Shown piece after piece: positions 35,435 to 46,251 of a DNA stretch of 64,000 nt. The stretch spans positions 1 through 64,000 of the forward strand of contig JAFSYB010000128.1 of assembly GCA_017443765.1 (NCBI GenBank), written 5' to 3'. The position numbers and the translations under genes are program-made. Position 1 is the stretch's first letter. Each line of letters starts with the position of its first letter. This stretch comes from Muribaculaceae bacterium. Lineage in GTDB: Bacteria; Bacteroidota; Bacteroidia; Bacteroidales; Muribaculaceae. The notes under the pieces are model-generated. The model was given only the letters and a program-made list of their open reading frames with translations, was not told the DNA's origin and did no database searches.

Positions 35435-37087
35435 TCATTCTTGGGTTTGCTCGTAGTAGAGCGTCCTTGGCGGCTGGTCGCAGACCTCGGCGGGACCGAA
35501 GTACTGGATGGGGCCGGGATAGATGTAACAGGTGTCGTGAGCCCACTTGTCGCGCATGGCGGCAAATGCCTTGAAAGGCCGTGCCTCGAGGTCGACGAGT
35601 GCTTTCTTGATCACGGGCTTCTTCTCGGCGTTGCGAACCTCCATGTTCATCATCATGGTGATGGGGAACCCTCCGGCAACCCACTCGGTAGATGGCTTGG
35701 TGAGGCCTCGCACGCTCGACATGTAACCGGTGGCGCCACAGCCCACGAGATGCGCGGCGTTGTAGCCCAGGGCGTAGCAATAGTCGGCATCGAAATTCGA
35801 TGGTGCCGCGCAGCGTCCCTCGTAGCCGAAGAAGTGCGTTTGCGCGGCGAACTTGCCGTTGTACTTGCCATCCATCTTCATCTCGATCAGGCGCTTGCGC
35901 ACCATCTCGGCAAGCATCTTCTCGGTTTCGACGAGCGAGAGCTGCACGTTGCCGTGCGAATCGCGGTCGAGGGTGAGCTGGCGCGAGACGCTCAACGGCA
36001 GGCGCATGAACACCAGCGCACTGTCGTTGCTCAGGTGCGAGATCACATACTCGCGGCGCTCGTCGGCATAGAGCTGACCGAAAGTGGTGTGGTTGGCAAG
36101 CATCAAGTTCATCTCGTTGATGAGCTTGCGGAAAGCGGGAATGAACTCAATCAGGCCTTCGGGCACGAGCACGGTGCCGTAGTTCATGCCCCGTGCCGCA
36201 CGGTCGGCCACCACCTGGGCGATGTCATTGACCAGGTCGTTGAGCGTCATGTTCTTGGCCTCGACTTCCTCGCTGATGATGCACACGTTGGGCTGGGTTT
36301 GGAGCCCACACTCGAGGGTGATGTGCGAAGCCGAGCGGCCCATAAGCTTGATAAAGTGCCAGTATTTCTTGGCGCTGTTGCAGTCGCGCTCGATGTTTCC
36401 GATAACCTCGGCATAGACCTTGGTGGCGGTGTCGAAGCCGAAAGAGGTTTCGATGAACTCGTTCTTGAGGTCGCCGTCGATGGTCTTAGGGCAACCAATG
36501 ACCTGCACGGGCACGTTGTTGGCCTTGTAATACTCGGCAAGGATAGCGGCGTTGGTGTTGCTGTCGTCACCGCCAATGATCACGAGCGCGCTAATGTTGA
36601 GTTGCTCAAGAATGATGCGACCTTTCTCGAACTGCTCCACCTTGTCGAGCTTGGTGCGGCCCGAGCCGATAATATCAAAGCCGCCAGTGTTGCGGTATTC
36701 ATCGATGATGTCGGCGGTGAGTTCCTTGTATTCGTGGTTGACGAGTCCGTCGGGACCCATGAGGAAACCATAGAGTTTATTAGCCGGATTCATAGCCTTG
36801 AGGCCATCAAAAAGTCCGCTAATCACGTTGTGTCCGCCAGGTGCTTGTCCGCCGGAAAGAATCACGCCCACATTGGTGACGGGGCTGGGTGCTGCCGGAG
36901 CATCGGTCTTTTCGAAAGTGATTTGCGGTTGGCCATAGGTGCAAGGGAAAATCCGCTTGATGTCGTCCTGGTCGGCCACCGATTCTGTAGGAGTGCCCAT
37001 GACCGCTCTCACGGGACCACGGAGCACCTCGGGAAGTTTGGGTTGATAGTCAGCCCGCAGCTGCTGAAGTACGCTTTTATTTGCCAT
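35435..37087 (-). CDS. pfp: Pyrophosphate-dependent phosphofructokinase
   Basis: 550 aa, typical of the long PPi-dependent form. It reversibly phosphorylates fructose 6-phosphate with pyrophosphate. GGDDSN (in place of the GGDG seen in ATP enzymes) and PKTIDGDLKN are the PPi-type signatures, and ILSGGQAPGGHNV is the N-terminal nucleotide loop. A GTG lies one codon upstream of the ATG used. Two tandem terminators follow. Confidence 0.95.
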   Translation of the reverse strand: MANKSVLQQLRADYQPKLPEVLRGPVRAVMGTPTESVADQDDIKRIFPCTYGQPQITFEKTDAPAAPSPVTNVGVILSGGQAPGGHNVISGLFDGLKAMNPANKLYGFLMGPDGLVNHEYKELTADIIDEYRNTGGFDIIGSGRTKLDKVEQFEKGRIILEQLNISALVIIGGDDSNTNAAILAEYYKANNVPVQVIGCPKTIDGDLKNEFIETSFGFDTATKVYAEVIGNIERDCNSAKKYWHFIKLMGRSASHITLECGLQTQPNVCIISEEVEAKNMTLNDLVNDIAQVVADRAARGMNYGTVLVPEGLIEFIPAFRKLINEMNLMLANHTTFGQLYADERREYVISHLSNDSALVFMRLPLSVSRQLTLDRDSHGNVQLSLVETEKMLAEMVRKRLIEMKMDGKYNGKFAAQTHFFGYEGRCAAPSNFDADYCYALGYNAAHLVGCGATGYMSSVRGLTKPSTEWVAGGFPITMMMNMEVRNAEKKPVIKKALVDLEARPFKAFAAMRDKWAHDTCYIYPGPIQYFGPAEVCDQPPRTLYYEQTQE

Positions 37088-37170
37088 CACAATTAACCTT
37101 TATTAACCTTTAGTTTATTTCAGATTGCAAATTTCGCAAAATTCTTGCACACGCACAAAAGAAAAGCGGG

Positions 37171-38487
37171 TTATTCGTTGAAATATTTTCTCAATCGGTT
37201 GCAGTCGCCAGCAATTACGGTAATCATGCGCTCCTCGCGCAAGTATTGTCGCGCCATTTCGAGCAGATCGGCCGCTGTGACGGCGAGAATGTCGCGCACC
37301 TGGTCGTTGAAATACTCGGGATACATGCCAAAGGTGATAATCGACGACACGTAGCTTCCCACGCTGAATGGCGTGTCGAGCGTCTTGACCAAATCGCCGA
37401 GCATGTACTGGCGCACGAGCTGCAATTCCACGTCGGCGACAGGCTCCTCGCGCAAGCGGCGCATCTCGCGACAAATCTCAGCAAGCACGTCATGAGTGTG
37501 CTCCACATCACACTCGGTGTTGATGCCAATGAAGCCATCATGCTCGCGCCCGGCAAGGAATGCATTGATGCCGTAGGTGTAACCTTTCTGCTCGCGCACA
37601 TTGCTCATCAGCCGGCTGCCAAAGTAGCCCCCAAACACCGTGGCCAGGATGCGAATTTTGAAATAGTCGGGGTGGCCTCGCTTCACGGCGGGAATAGCGA
37701 TGGCGATGGCCGACTGCACGGCATCGTCAAGATGCACCAGAAGCTGTTGCGGCCCGGCAGGTTGGCTGAAAGTGCTCCAGTCAAACGCGGGTGTTGCTTT
37801 GCCGGGCATTAGCAAGCGGCCCAGTGTGTCGTCGGTGCGACGGCGAATGTCGTCGGTGATTTGCCCGGCAAGCACCACGGCCATATTGGCGGTGCAATAA
37901 TGGTTCTGGTGAAAGTCGGCCAGTTGGTCGACCTTGAAGTCCAGAATGCTCTCGGGTGTGGGGCTGGCGGCCAATGGGTGGCTGGCGCCATAATACAGCT
38001 CTCGCAACTTGACAGAAGCCAAGTATTTGACTTGACGAAGCGCGGCGGCACACGAGGCTGCATGTCGGCGTTGCAACTGTGCCAGGTCGTACACACGAAA
38101 GGCGGGCTGCGTGAGGCAGTCGCACAGCACATCGAGCGAGGCCTGATAGTTGTCGTTGAGCGAGCTGAAGGCAATCTCGACCCACTCGTCGTAGGCCTGC
38201 GCCGACTTCCAGGCCCCATAATAGTCGAGTTTCTCGGCAATCTGCTGCGAGGATTGGGTTTGCGTGCCCTCGAGTGCCGTGAGTGCCGTGAAGGCGGCCA
38301 GCATGGGTTTCTGCTCATGGAGCACGCCGCCACGCACGAAAACCGACAGACGGTTCACCCCATCTTGACCGGCGTTGACAACACGGATGGAGATGCCGTT
38401 GCTCAAATGTTCGACCGGCGGCACATCAAGCCTCACATCGGTGAACGGGTGCACAGGCGGTTGGTTGTGGTTGTTATGCATTTGCAT
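37171..38487 (-). CDS. M16-family peptidase homologue without zinc motif
   Basis: 438 aa, no signal peptide. It has the two-domain M16 fold: FVRGGVLHEQKPMLAAFTALTALEGT in the first half and the substrate-binding EQKGYTYGINA in the second. The HxxEH zinc site of active members is replaced by TALEG, so it is probably the non-catalytic type that pairs with an active M16 subunit. It overlaps kdsB by 14 bp. Confidence 0.85.
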   Translation of the reverse strand: MQMHNNHNQPPVHPFTDVRLDVPPVEHLSNGISIRVVNAGQDGVNRLSVFVRGGVLHEQKPMLAAFTALTALEGTQTQSSQQIAEKLDYYGAWKSAQAYDEWVEIAFSSLNDNYQASLDVLCDCLTQPAFRVYDLAQLQRRHAASCAAALRQVKYLASVKLRELYYGASHPLAASPTPESILDFKVDQLADFHQNHYCTANMAVVLAGQITDDIRRRTDDTLGRLLMPGKATPAFDWSTFSQPAGPQQLLVHLDDAVQSAIAIAIPAVKRGHPDYFKIRILATVFGGYFGSRLMSNVREQKGYTYGINAFLAGREHDGFIGINTECDVEHTHDVLAEICREMRRLREEPVADVELQLVRQYMLGDLVKTLDTPFSVGSYVSSIITFGMYPEYFNDQVRDILAVTAADLLEMARQYLREERMITVIAGDCNRLRKYFNE

Positions 38488-39238
38488 TGTGGATTAAGAA
38501 TTGTTCGGCACGTTGCAAGTCGGTCGGGGTGTCGATGCCGATGGTCTGCTCAGTGCTGGTGGCAGCCTGAATGGTATAGCCGTTCTCGAGCCATCGCAGC
38601 TGCTCGAGCGATTCGGCCAGCTCCAGCGGCGACTGCGGCAGTCGAGTGATGGCTGCCAGCACCGAGGCACGGTAGGCATAGAGGCCGATGTGGGTGTAAT
38701 ACTGCGTGAGCGTGGGCCATTGCTCGCGCTGACAGCCGCGCACATAGGGAATCACCGAGTGCGAGAAATAGCGCGCCCGCATGTGGGCATCGAGTACCAC
38801 CTTAGGCGTGTTGGGGTTCTCCAGCTCGGCGTAAGGCCGTGTTGGCTCAAACGGCCTCACCAGCGTTGCGATATCGGTTGCCTGGTTGTCGAAACAAGCC
38901 ATCAGTGACTGCAACTGCCTTGGGTGTATAAACGGCTCGTCGCCCTGGATGTTGACAACCACATCGGCCGGATTGCCGAGCGTGGCGAAAGCCTCGTGGC
39001 AGCGGTCGGTGCCGCTGCGGTGGCTCGTCGATGTCATCACGGCCTGGCCGCCGAAGGCCTCCACAGCATCGAGAATGCGGCTGTCGTCGGTGGCCACCAC
39101 CACGCGGTCGAGCACAAGGCTCACCTGCTCCCACACGCGCTGAATCACGGTCTTGTCCCCAAGCATCGCCAGCGGTTTCCCCGGGAACCGCGTGGAGCCA
39201 TACCGCGCAGGGATAATGCCAATAAACGAAAGTGTCAT
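38474..39238 (-). CDS. kdsB: CMP-Kdo synthetase KdsB
   Basis: 254 aa cytoplasmic enzyme that activates Kdo with CTP for lipid A-core synthesis. Motifs: IIPARYGSTRFPGKPL near the start, VVATDDSRI, VVNIQGDEPFI, and QLRWLENGYTI near the end. It is cotranscribed with the M16 gene, which overlaps its stop codon. Confidence 0.95.
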   Translation of the reverse strand: MTLSFIGIIPARYGSTRFPGKPLAMLGDKTVIQRVWEQVSLVLDRVVVATDDSRILDAVEAFGGQAVMTSTSHRSGTDRCHEAFATLGNPADVVVNIQGDEPFIHPRQLQSLMACFDNQATDIATLVRPFEPTRPYAELENPNTPKVVLDAHMRARYFSHSVIPYVRGCQREQWPTLTQYYTHIGLYAYRASVLAAITRLPQSPLELAESLEQLRWLENGYTIQAATSTEQTIGIDTPTDLQRAEQFLIHNANA

Positions 39239-39315
39239 TGATAATGAGGAATTAGGAATTAGAAATGAGCGGCAAGGAGCCTCAAAGCCTCCCCCTTGAA
39301 GAGGGCACTTGATTC

Positions 39316-41154
39316 TTAGTTCTTGGGTAGCGAGATGCGATAAATGGCGCCCTCGATGAGCGAGCAGTAGACATCGCCAGTGGCGGCGTCTACCTCGAAG
39401 CCGTTGACCTCGCTGGTTCCCATGCGGCAGGTGAAAAGGCGCTCATGGGTTGCGGCATTGAACACGGCCAGCATTCCCCGCCGCGAGCCCATCAGCACAA
39501 AACCCTGGTGCTCGAGCACAATGCAGGGCGCGTGCTCGTAGCCGAACCCCGCATCGGCCATCCACAGCAACTGGTAATGGTCGCCCTCGGTGCTCATGGC
39601 CACCAGCTCGCCGTCCATGGTCTTGGCGTAGGCCACCCGGCCATCGACACTGCGGCCAAGGCTCTCGCGCACCTTGTATTGGTTTTTCTCGCGCCAGATT
39701 AGCTGGCCGGTCGAGCGGTCGAGTGCCGTGGCCACCCTGTCGGGAGCCACAATAATCACTTTGCCGGGTGTGACCACGGGCACCACGTTGCCTGGGCTGA
39801 ACAGGTTGCCCGGCTTGCCGTTGTCCCACTGCCAGCGCAGTGCGCCAGTGCGTCGGTCGAGCACGCGCAGGCGGGTGTCCCAGGCACCGAACACCACATC
39901 ACCGCCATCGACCACGGGAGCCGCCTGACAATAGTTGTTGATACTGTCGTAGTGCCACAGCAGGCGGCGACGTTTCACATCCCAGGCCTGGAACGTCTTG
40001 TAGCCACCCTGATAAAGCACGCCATTGGCCACTACCCCATCGGCCACATAGGGGCCTGCGGCCTCGTATTCATAACGCACTTTGCCCGTGCGCTTGTCTA
40101 TCCACAAAAGGCGCTTGTCGGCGGTGGGGACAACAAGCACATCATTGGCCACTGCGGGGCGCGAGAAAAGCATGGCTCCGGTCTTGTGCTGCCAGCGCAC
40201 CCGGCCAGTGGCCTTGTCGAGGGCTTTCACCCAACCCAGCGAGTTGCCGAAGTAGATGTCGTGTTCGTCCACGCCGAGGCGCGTGAAGATCGAGGCGTCG
40301 TCGGCATATACCCGCTCGACACGGAACCCAGCCGGCACTGTCCCGACCTTGGCCTGCGGCGGCAGGTCGTAATAGTCGAGGTTGATTTTGTAGGCGTACT
40401 TGAGTTCGGGCTCGCTGCCTAATACCTTATTATAAACGTGAATCCACATACGGTCGAGGTCTACATCCAAGAGCGTGTAGCCCGGATGGTTGTCGCGCAT
40501 GTCGAGTGCACGCACCATCACGCCACTGATTCCGCACGTTTCGTATTGCTTCCAAGAGTGGTAGTGGCCGCTTTGGTGGGTAATCACCGGGTATTTCTTC
40601 AGCACGTCCACATAGTCGCGGTAGTTGTCCAGGTCGTCGAGCAGCGGGTAATGGTTGACGCTGAGCACCCGCTTGCCTGGTGTGACGCGCTCGGCCAGTG
40701 TGCGGTCGAGCCACAGGAGGTCTTCCTGCTTGATGTGTCCGTCGCCCATTTTCATAAACGGCCCGCAGTTCATGCCCACAACCACCAGGTTGCCCAGCTC
40801 AAACACAAACCGGTCGCTGCCCCAAAGGTCGTTGAACGTTTTGCAGGCGCTCTGGCTCCAGTTGTTCTCGTGGTTGCCCGGGATTACATACAGCGGCTTG
40901 TTGATGCCGTCGAGGATAGCCTTTACGTTGAGCAACTGGACATCGCTGCCCTCGTTTGTGAGGTCGCCGGTCATGAGCACCGCGTCGGCATCGCCGGCGT
41001 TGATTTCCTGCACCGCCAGCCGCAGCGCGGCCTCGTTGTCGTTGCCCGGCGAGACGTGGATGTCGCTCAAGATGGCCAGCCGTTGCGCCGCCGCCAGCAG
41101 CGGCAAGGCCAGCATTATCAGTGCCAAAATGGCGCGGGTGATGGTTGTTTTCAT
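39316..41154 (-). CDS. Metallophosphoesterase fused to PQQ-like propeller
   Basis: 612 aa. The ATG at 41154 gives a signal peptide (MKTTITRAILALIMLALPLL, then AAAQ). A calcineurin-like phosphoesterase domain (about 26-265) has LSDIHVSP, MTGDLTNEG, IPGNHENNW, and later SVNHYPL and HQSGHYHS for the metal ligands. A beta-propeller of PQQ-type repeats (about 300-610: ALDKATGRVRWQHKTG, LDRRTGALRWQWDNG) follows. The substrate is unknown; periplasmic or surface location is likely. Confidence 0.85.
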   Translation of the reverse strand: MKTTITRAILALIMLALPLLAAAQRLAILSDIHVSPGNDNEAALRLAVQEINAGDADAVLMTGDLTNEGSDVQLLNVKAILDGINKPLYVIPGNHENNWSQSACKTFNDLWGSDRFVFELGNLVVVGMNCGPFMKMGDGHIKQEDLLWLDRTLAERVTPGKRVLSVNHYPLLDDLDNYRDYVDVLKKYPVITHQSGHYHSWKQYETCGISGVMVRALDMRDNHPGYTLLDVDLDRMWIHVYNKVLGSEPELKYAYKINLDYYDLPPQAKVGTVPAGFRVERVYADDASIFTRLGVDEHDIYFGNSLGWVKALDKATGRVRWQHKTGAMLFSRPAVANDVLVVPTADKRLLWIDKRTGKVRYEYEAAGPYVADGVVANGVLYQGGYKTFQAWDVKRRRLLWHYDSINNYCQAAPVVDGGDVVFGAWDTRLRVLDRRTGALRWQWDNGKPGNLFSPGNVVPVVTPGKVIIVAPDRVATALDRSTGQLIWREKNQYKVRESLGRSVDGRVAYAKTMDGELVAMSTEGDHYQLLWMADAGFGYEHAPCIVLEHQGFVLMGSRRGMLAVFNAATHERLFTCRMGTSEVNGFEVDAATGDVYCSLIEGAIYRISLPKN

Positions 41155-41328
41155 CTTTGAATCTCTTTCTTGTTCTTGGTGGCTATTGAAGCTGGTGACC
41201 CAGCTCATGGGTTTATCATCTTCCAGGCCATGCGCGGCAAGTTGAGTGCCACATTGGCCGGCGTCGCTCGGCGGCACTTTTGGCGTGTCGTTGCCAGCCT
41301 GCGGCGCGAAGTCTTTCATTCTGCGCTG

Positions 41329-41360
41329 CAAATTTAGACAAAAAAAACAACAGCGGCAAC
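41329..41360 (-). promoter_or_regulatory. Promoter of the phosphoesterase gene
   Basis: On the minus strand GTTG (41357-41360), 20 nt, TAAATTTG (41329-41336). The leader before the chosen ATG is about 170 nt. Confidence 0.6.
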
Positions 41361-41505
41361 AATGTAGCTCATGTATTTTGCAAAGTGCGGCGATTCAAAG
41401 CCTGATTTATCCGGCCCATTCTTTTCATTTTTGCCTTTTATCAAACCCACTGTATGCAAATGCCAAGATGTTGAACGTGGCCACCGAGCGCGATTGGCCA
41501 AAAAA

Positions 41506-41537
41506 TTTGCGTATTCGCAAGGATTGCACTACCTTTG
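41506..41537 (+). promoter_or_regulatory. Promoter of fbp
   Basis: TTTG (41506-41509), 20 nt, TACCTTTG (41530-41537): an exact consensus match, 40 nt before the ATG. Confidence 0.8.
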
Positions 41538-41576
41538 CAGCGAAATTACCTAATCACACAACAGCATTAGCGCCAA

Positions 41577-43592
41577 ATGGAAAAGAAAAAACATCGTTAT
41601 ACCGAGCATGAGCTGCACTTCTTGCAGCTGTTGTCGCGCAGTTTCCCCAACGTGGCCACCGCCACCACCGAGATTATCAACCTGGAGGCTATCCTGAACC
41701 TGCCCAAGGGCACCGAGCACTTCCTGGCCGACCTTCACGGCGAGTACGAGGCATTCCAGCACGTGCTGCGCAACGCTTCGGGCACCATCAAGCGAAAGGT
41801 CACCGAGATTTTCAACGAGACACTCAGCATACGCGAAATCAAGGACTTGTGCACGCTCATCTACTATCCCAAGGAGAAGCTGGAGCTGATGAAGGAGAAA
41901 TACACCGACGAGGAAGAACTCAACGACCGCTACTTCATCACCATCAACCGCCTGGTGCGCGTGTGCCGCAACGTGTCGTCGAAATACACTCGGTCAAAGG
42001 TTCACAAGGCACTGCCGGCCGACTTTTCGTACATCATCCAGGAGCTGCTCCACGAGCGGTCGAGCGACCCCAACAAGCAAGCCTACGTCGACGGCATTGT
42101 CCACTCCATTATCGAGACCAGCCGTGCCGATGCTTTCATCATCGCCATCTGCAACCTGATCCAGCAGCTCACCATCGATGTGCTGCACATTCTGGGCGAT
42201 GTGTTCGACCGCGGCCCCAGCCCCGACAAAATCATGGATATCCTGTGCAACTACCACAACTTTGACATCCAGTGGGGCAATCACGACATCCTGTGGATGG
42301 GAGCAGCCGCCGGCAACGACTGCTGCATTGCCAACGTGCTTCGCGTGGCGTTGCGCTACGGCAACCAACACGTGATTGAGAACAGCTACGGCATCAACCT
42401 GCTGCCGCTGGCCACCTTTGCCATGGCCACCTATCATGGCGACTGCTCGGCCTTCCGTCCCAAGGTGATTGAGGGGCGCACCGACGACTTGCAGGACAAC
42501 CAGCTGCTCGCCCAAATGCACAAGGCCATCACCATCATCCAATTCAAGCTCGAGGCGGCAACCATCGCCCGCCGGCCCGACTTTGAGATGGACGACCGCC
42601 GCCAGCTGCACCAGATTGACTACGAGAACAAGTGCATCACGCTCGAGAATGGGAACACCTACGACCTGCTCGATGTGGACCTGCCCACGGTGAACCCCTC
42701 CGACCCGTACACGCTCACACCGGGCGAGGCCGCCGTGGTCGAGCACCTGCACGAGGCGTTCACCAGCAGCGAGAAGCTGCGCCGCCACATCCTGTGCATG
42801 TTCCGCAACGGCTGCATCTACACCGTGACCAACGGCAACCTGCTCTATCACGCGTCGATTCCGCTCAACGAGGACGGCTCGCTGAAAGACGTGTGCATCC
42901 AGGGCAAGGCCTACCACGGCAAGGCACTGCTGAAAAAGGCCGGCGAACTGATTCGCGAGGCTTACTTTGGAGCCGAGACACCCGAGCAGCACCAATTTGC
43001 CATCGACTACATCTGGTATCTGTGGTGCGGCAAGGACTCGCCAGCTTTCGACAAGGACAAGATGACCACCTTTGAGCGTTACTTCATCGCCGACAAGGAG
43101 GCCTGGAAGGAGAAGAAAGGCTACTACTACGCCATGCGCGACAACCCCGATGTGTGCGACCGCATCCTCGACGAGTTTGGCGTCACCGGCCAGTTCCGAC
43201 ACATCATCAACGGCCATGTGCCCGTGAAGACCATCAAGGGCGAAAACCCCGTCAAGGCCGGCGGCAAGCTCATGGTGATTGACGGCGGCTTCAGCAAGGC
43301 CTACCAGCCCACCACGGGCATTGCCGGCTACACGCTTGTGTACCACTCACGCGGTTTCCAGCTCGTGCAGCACGAGCCGTTCACCTCCATAGCCAAGGCC
43401 ATCGAGGAAGGACAGGACATCGTATCGACCCACCAGCTCGTGGAGATGGCCGACCACCGCATACTCGTCAAGGACACCGACAAAGGCGAGGAGCTCCGCC
43501 GGCAAATCGACGACCTCAAGCTCCTGTTGCGCGCCTATCGCGACGGCGAAATCAAGGAAACCACCTCAAACCCCATCACCAACAAACGCTGA
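41577..43592 (+). CDS. fbp: Fructose-1,6-bisphosphatase class 3
   Basis: 671 aa, the usual length for the class 3 (Firmicutes/Bacteroidetes) enzyme. It removes phosphate from fructose 1,6-bisphosphate in gluconeogenesis. HILGDVFDRGPSPD and WGNHDILWMG supply the phosphatase metal ligands, and NGHVPVK lies in the C-terminal half. Together with pfp it runs both directions of the fructose 6-phosphate step. Confidence 0.94.
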   Translation: MEKKKHRYTEHELHFLQLLSRSFPNVATATTEIINLEAILNLPKGTEHFLADLHGEYEAFQHVLRNASGTIKRKVTEIFNETLSIREIKDLCTLIYYPKEKLELMKEKYTDEEELNDRYFITINRLVRVCRNVSSKYTRSKVHKALPADFSYIIQELLHERSSDPNKQAYVDGIVHSIIETSRADAFIIAICNLIQQLTIDVLHILGDVFDRGPSPDKIMDILCNYHNFDIQWGNHDILWMGAAAGNDCCIANVLRVALRYGNQHVIENSYGINLLPLATFAMATYHGDCSAFRPKVIEGRTDDLQDNQLLAQMHKAITIIQFKLEAATIARRPDFEMDDRRQLHQIDYENKCITLENGNTYDLLDVDLPTVNPSDPYTLTPGEAAVVEHLHEAFTSSEKLRRHILCMFRNGCIYTVTNGNLLYHASIPLNEDGSLKDVCIQGKAYHGKALLKKAGELIREAYFGAETPEQHQFAIDYIWYLWCGKDSPAFDKDKMTTFERYFIADKEAWKEKKGYYYAMRDNPDVCDRILDEFGVTGQFRHIINGHVPVKTIKGENPVKAGGKLMVIDGGFSKAYQPTTGIAGYTLVYHSRGFQLVQHEPFTSIAKAIEEGQDIVSTHQLVEMADHRILVKDTDKGEELRRQIDDLKLLLRAYRDGEIKETTSNPITNKR

Positions 43593-43708
43593 AACCGATT
43601 TCAAGACCGCCACAACCCAATCCCGAAGGTGAGGGTTTAGCGAAGTGACATGAAGCGAAGAACCCGAGAACCGAACACCGAGTACCCAAAACCAAAAGCC
43701 AAGAACCG

Positions 43709-43728
43709 CAATGCGGAATTGCGCATTG
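43709..43728. repeat. Short palindrome upstream of lon
   Basis: CAATGCG (43709-43715) and CGCATTG (43722-43728) form a perfect 7-bp stem in the 161-bp spacer before lon. It matches the CACAATGC-type palindromes near 19.5 and 61.9 kb. Confidence 0.5.
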
Positions 43729-43753
43729 TGAATAGTGGATTATGCATTAAACT

Positions 43754-46195
43754 ATGTTTGACGACTTTGAGAACGAAATGAGCGATGCGGCCTCCACGCG
43801 CATGGTGCCCATCTTTGCCGAAATACCCAACAAAACCGAAGATGACAAGCAGCTGCAAAGCGGCGACAAGATGGAAGTTGCCATCTTGCCGATGCGCAAC
43901 CTGGTGCTTTTCCCCGCAATGACCACCTCGGTGGCCATCGGCCGCGAGAAGTCGATGCGCCTCGTGCAGGAGTGCATGCGCAAGCGCCGCACCATCGGCG
44001 TCATCTGCCAGTTCGACAGCCACGTGGAGAACCCCACACAGGCCGACCTCTACCAAGGGGGCACGCTGGCCGACATCATAAAAATCCTGGAACTGCCCGA
44101 CGGCTCAACCAACGTAATCCTGCAAGGCCGCTCCAGCTTTGTGCTGAACGAAATCACCGCCACCGAACCTTACCTCAAGGGTAGCGTCACCCTGGTGGAA
44201 GACCTCCTGCCCGACAATAATGACAAGGAGTTCGCCATTCTTATCGAAACCATCAAGGAAACCACCTCAAAGTTGCTCAAATATTTCGAGGAGGGCGGCC
44301 GCGACCTGGCGTTTGCGTTGAAGAACATCGAAAACCCGGTGTACATGATGCACTTTCTGGCCACCAACCTGCCCTTTGAGGCAAGCGAGAAGCAGACGAT
44401 GCTCGAAGAGCGCGACGTGCGCAAGCGAGCCTATCTGCTCTACACCTACCTGCGCCGCGAGGCACAGCTGCTCGAGCTCAAGGCCGACATCCAGTCGCGC
44501 ACCCGCGAGGACCTCTCGCAGCAGCAACGCGAGCACTTCCTGCAACAGCAAATCCGCACCATTCAGGAGGAACTCGGCACCAACGACGAGGACTTGAACG
44601 AGCTGGAGGCCCGCGCACTGAAAATCAAGTGGAGCGATGCCGTGGAGCAGCACTACCAAAAAGAGATGAAGAAGCTCGAACGGCTCAACCAGCAGTCGCC
44701 CGACTACTCGGTGCAATATAGCTACCTCGACACCATGCTCTCGCTGCCTTGGGAGAAATACAGCCGCGACAATTTCAACCTGAGCCGCGTGGAGGCCAAA
44801 CTCAACAAGGACCACTACGGATTGGAGAAAGTGAAAGACCGCATCCTCGAGCACTTGTCGGTGCTCAAGCTGCGCGGCGACCTCAAGGCCCCCATCCTGT
44901 GCCTGTACGGTCCTCCGGGCGTGGGCAAGACCTCGCTGGGCCGCTCGGTGGCCGAGGCCCTGCACCGCAAGTATGCCCGCATCTCGCTCGGCGGGCTGCA
45001 CGATGAGGCCGAAATCCGCGGGCACCGGCGAACCTATATCGGTGCCATGCCGGGACGCATCATCGAGGCTCTGAAGAAATGCGGCACAAGCAATCCCGTA
45101 ATCGTACTCGATGAAATCGACAAAGTGGGCCAGGACTACAAGGGCGACCCGTCGTCGGCTCTGCTCGAGGTGCTCGACCCGGAACAGAACAACAAATTCC
45201 ACGACAACTACCTGGATGTGGACTACGACTTGTCGAAGGTGCTGTTCATCGCCACAGCCAACAACCTGAGCACCATCAGCCAGCCACTGCTCGACCGCAT
45301 GGAGGTTATCGAAATCAACGGCTATATCACCGAGGAAAAAATCGAGATTGCCAAGCGCCACCTGTTGCCCAAGCAACTCGCCGACAACGGCTTCAAGCCC
45401 CGCGAGGTGAAGATGAACGCCGAGGTGCTCACCGCCATCATCGAGCGCTACACCCGCGAGAGCGGCGTGCGCGAGCTGGAAAAGAAAATCGCCCAGGTGC
45501 TGCGCAAAATCGCACGCCTCAAGGCCAGCGAGCAGGAGTTCCCCACCACTGTCACTGTGGAAATGCTGCCCGACTACCTCGGCGCTAAGGACTTTGCCCG
45601 CGACACCTACGAGGGCAACGAGTTTGCCGGCGTGGTCACCGGCCTGGCCTGGACTGCCGTGGGAGGCGAAATCCTCTACGTGGAATCATCGCTGGCCAAG
45701 GGCAAGGGCGAGAAGCTCACCCTGACGGGCAACCTGGGCGACGTGATGAAGGAATCGGCGGTCATCGCCCTTCAATACCTGCGCTCGCACAGTGTCCTGC
45801 TGGGCATAGACGTGGAATTGTTCGACCGCTACAATGTGCACATCCACGTGCCCGAGGGGGCCATTCCCAAGGACGGCCCATCGGCCGGCATCACCATGGT
45901 CACCTCGCTCGCCTCGTCGTTCACCCAGCGCAAGGTGCGCGACCACCTGGCCATGACCGGCGAAATCACCCTGCGCGGCAAGGTGCTGCCCGTGGGAGGC
46001 ATCAAGGAGAAAATCCTCGCCGCCAAGCGCGCCGGCATCACCGACATTATCCTGTGTCGCGCCAACGAGAAAGACATCGCCGAAATCAACGACATCTATC
46101 TGCGCGGCCTCACCTTCCACTACGTCGACACCATCAAGGACGTCCTCGACTACGCCCTGCTCGCCGACAAAGTGCGCGACGCCATCGAGCTGTGA
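43754..46195 (+). CDS. lon: ATP-dependent protease Lon
   Basis: 813 aa cytoplasmic protease for damaged and regulatory proteins. The N-terminal substrate domain is about 40-240. The AAA+ module has Walker [10 protein letters not shown] (386-394) and [11 protein letters not shown]. The catalytic Ser is in KDGPSAGIT (S710) and the Lys in GGIKEK (K751). The next gene starts 56 bp on. Confidence 0.96.
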   Translation: MFDDFENEMSDAASTRMVPIFAEIPNKTEDDKQLQSGDKMEVAILPMRNLVLFPAMTTSVAIGREKSMRLVQECMRKRRTIGVICQFDSHVENPTQADLYQGGTLADIIKILELPDGSTNVILQGRSSFVLNEITATEPYLKGSVTLVEDLLPDNNDKEFAILIETIKETTSKLLKYFEEGGRDLAFALKNIENPVYMMHFLATNLPFEASEKQTMLEERDVRKRAYLLYTYLRREAQLLELKADIQSRTREDLSQQQREHFLQQQIRTIQEELGTNDEDLNELEARALKIKWSDAVEQHYQKEMKKLERLNQQSPDYSVQYSYLDTMLSLPWEKYSRDNFNLSRVEAKLNKDHYGLEKVKDRILEHLSVLKLRGDLKAPILCLYGPPGVGKTSLGRSVAEALHRKYARISLGGLHDEAEIRGHRRTYIGAMPGRIIEALKKCGTSNPVIVLDEIDKVGQDYKGDPSSALLEVLDPEQNNKFHDNYLDVDYDLSKVLFIATANNLSTISQPLLDRMEVIEINGYITEEKIEIAKRHLLPKQLADNGFKPREVKMNAEVLTAIIERYTRESGVRELEKKIAQVLRKIARLKASEQEFPTTVTVEMLPDYLGAKDFARDTYEGNEFAGVVTGLAWTAVGGEILYVESSLAKGKGEKLTLTGNLGDVMKESAVIALQYLRSHSVLLGIDVELFDRYNVHIHVPEGAIPKDGPSAGITMVTSLASSFTQRKVRDHLAMTGEITLRGKVLPVGGIKEKILAAKRAGITDIILCRANEKDIAEINDIYLRGLTFHYVDTIKDVLDYALLADKVRDAIEL

Positions 46196-46251
46196 CCGAA
46201 TCCAGACAACAAAAGGCACAAGAACAGAAAGCAGTGGAAAACCCACAGAAT

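Noticed and set aside
35441-37096. A 551-codon frame antisense to pfp.
   Set aside because: It is the same length as pfp because codon bias removes stops on the other strand. pfp has clear catalytic motifs; the antisense frame has none.
41994-43346. A 450-codon frame antisense to fbp.
   Set aside because: No domain, and fbp is well supported on the plus strand.
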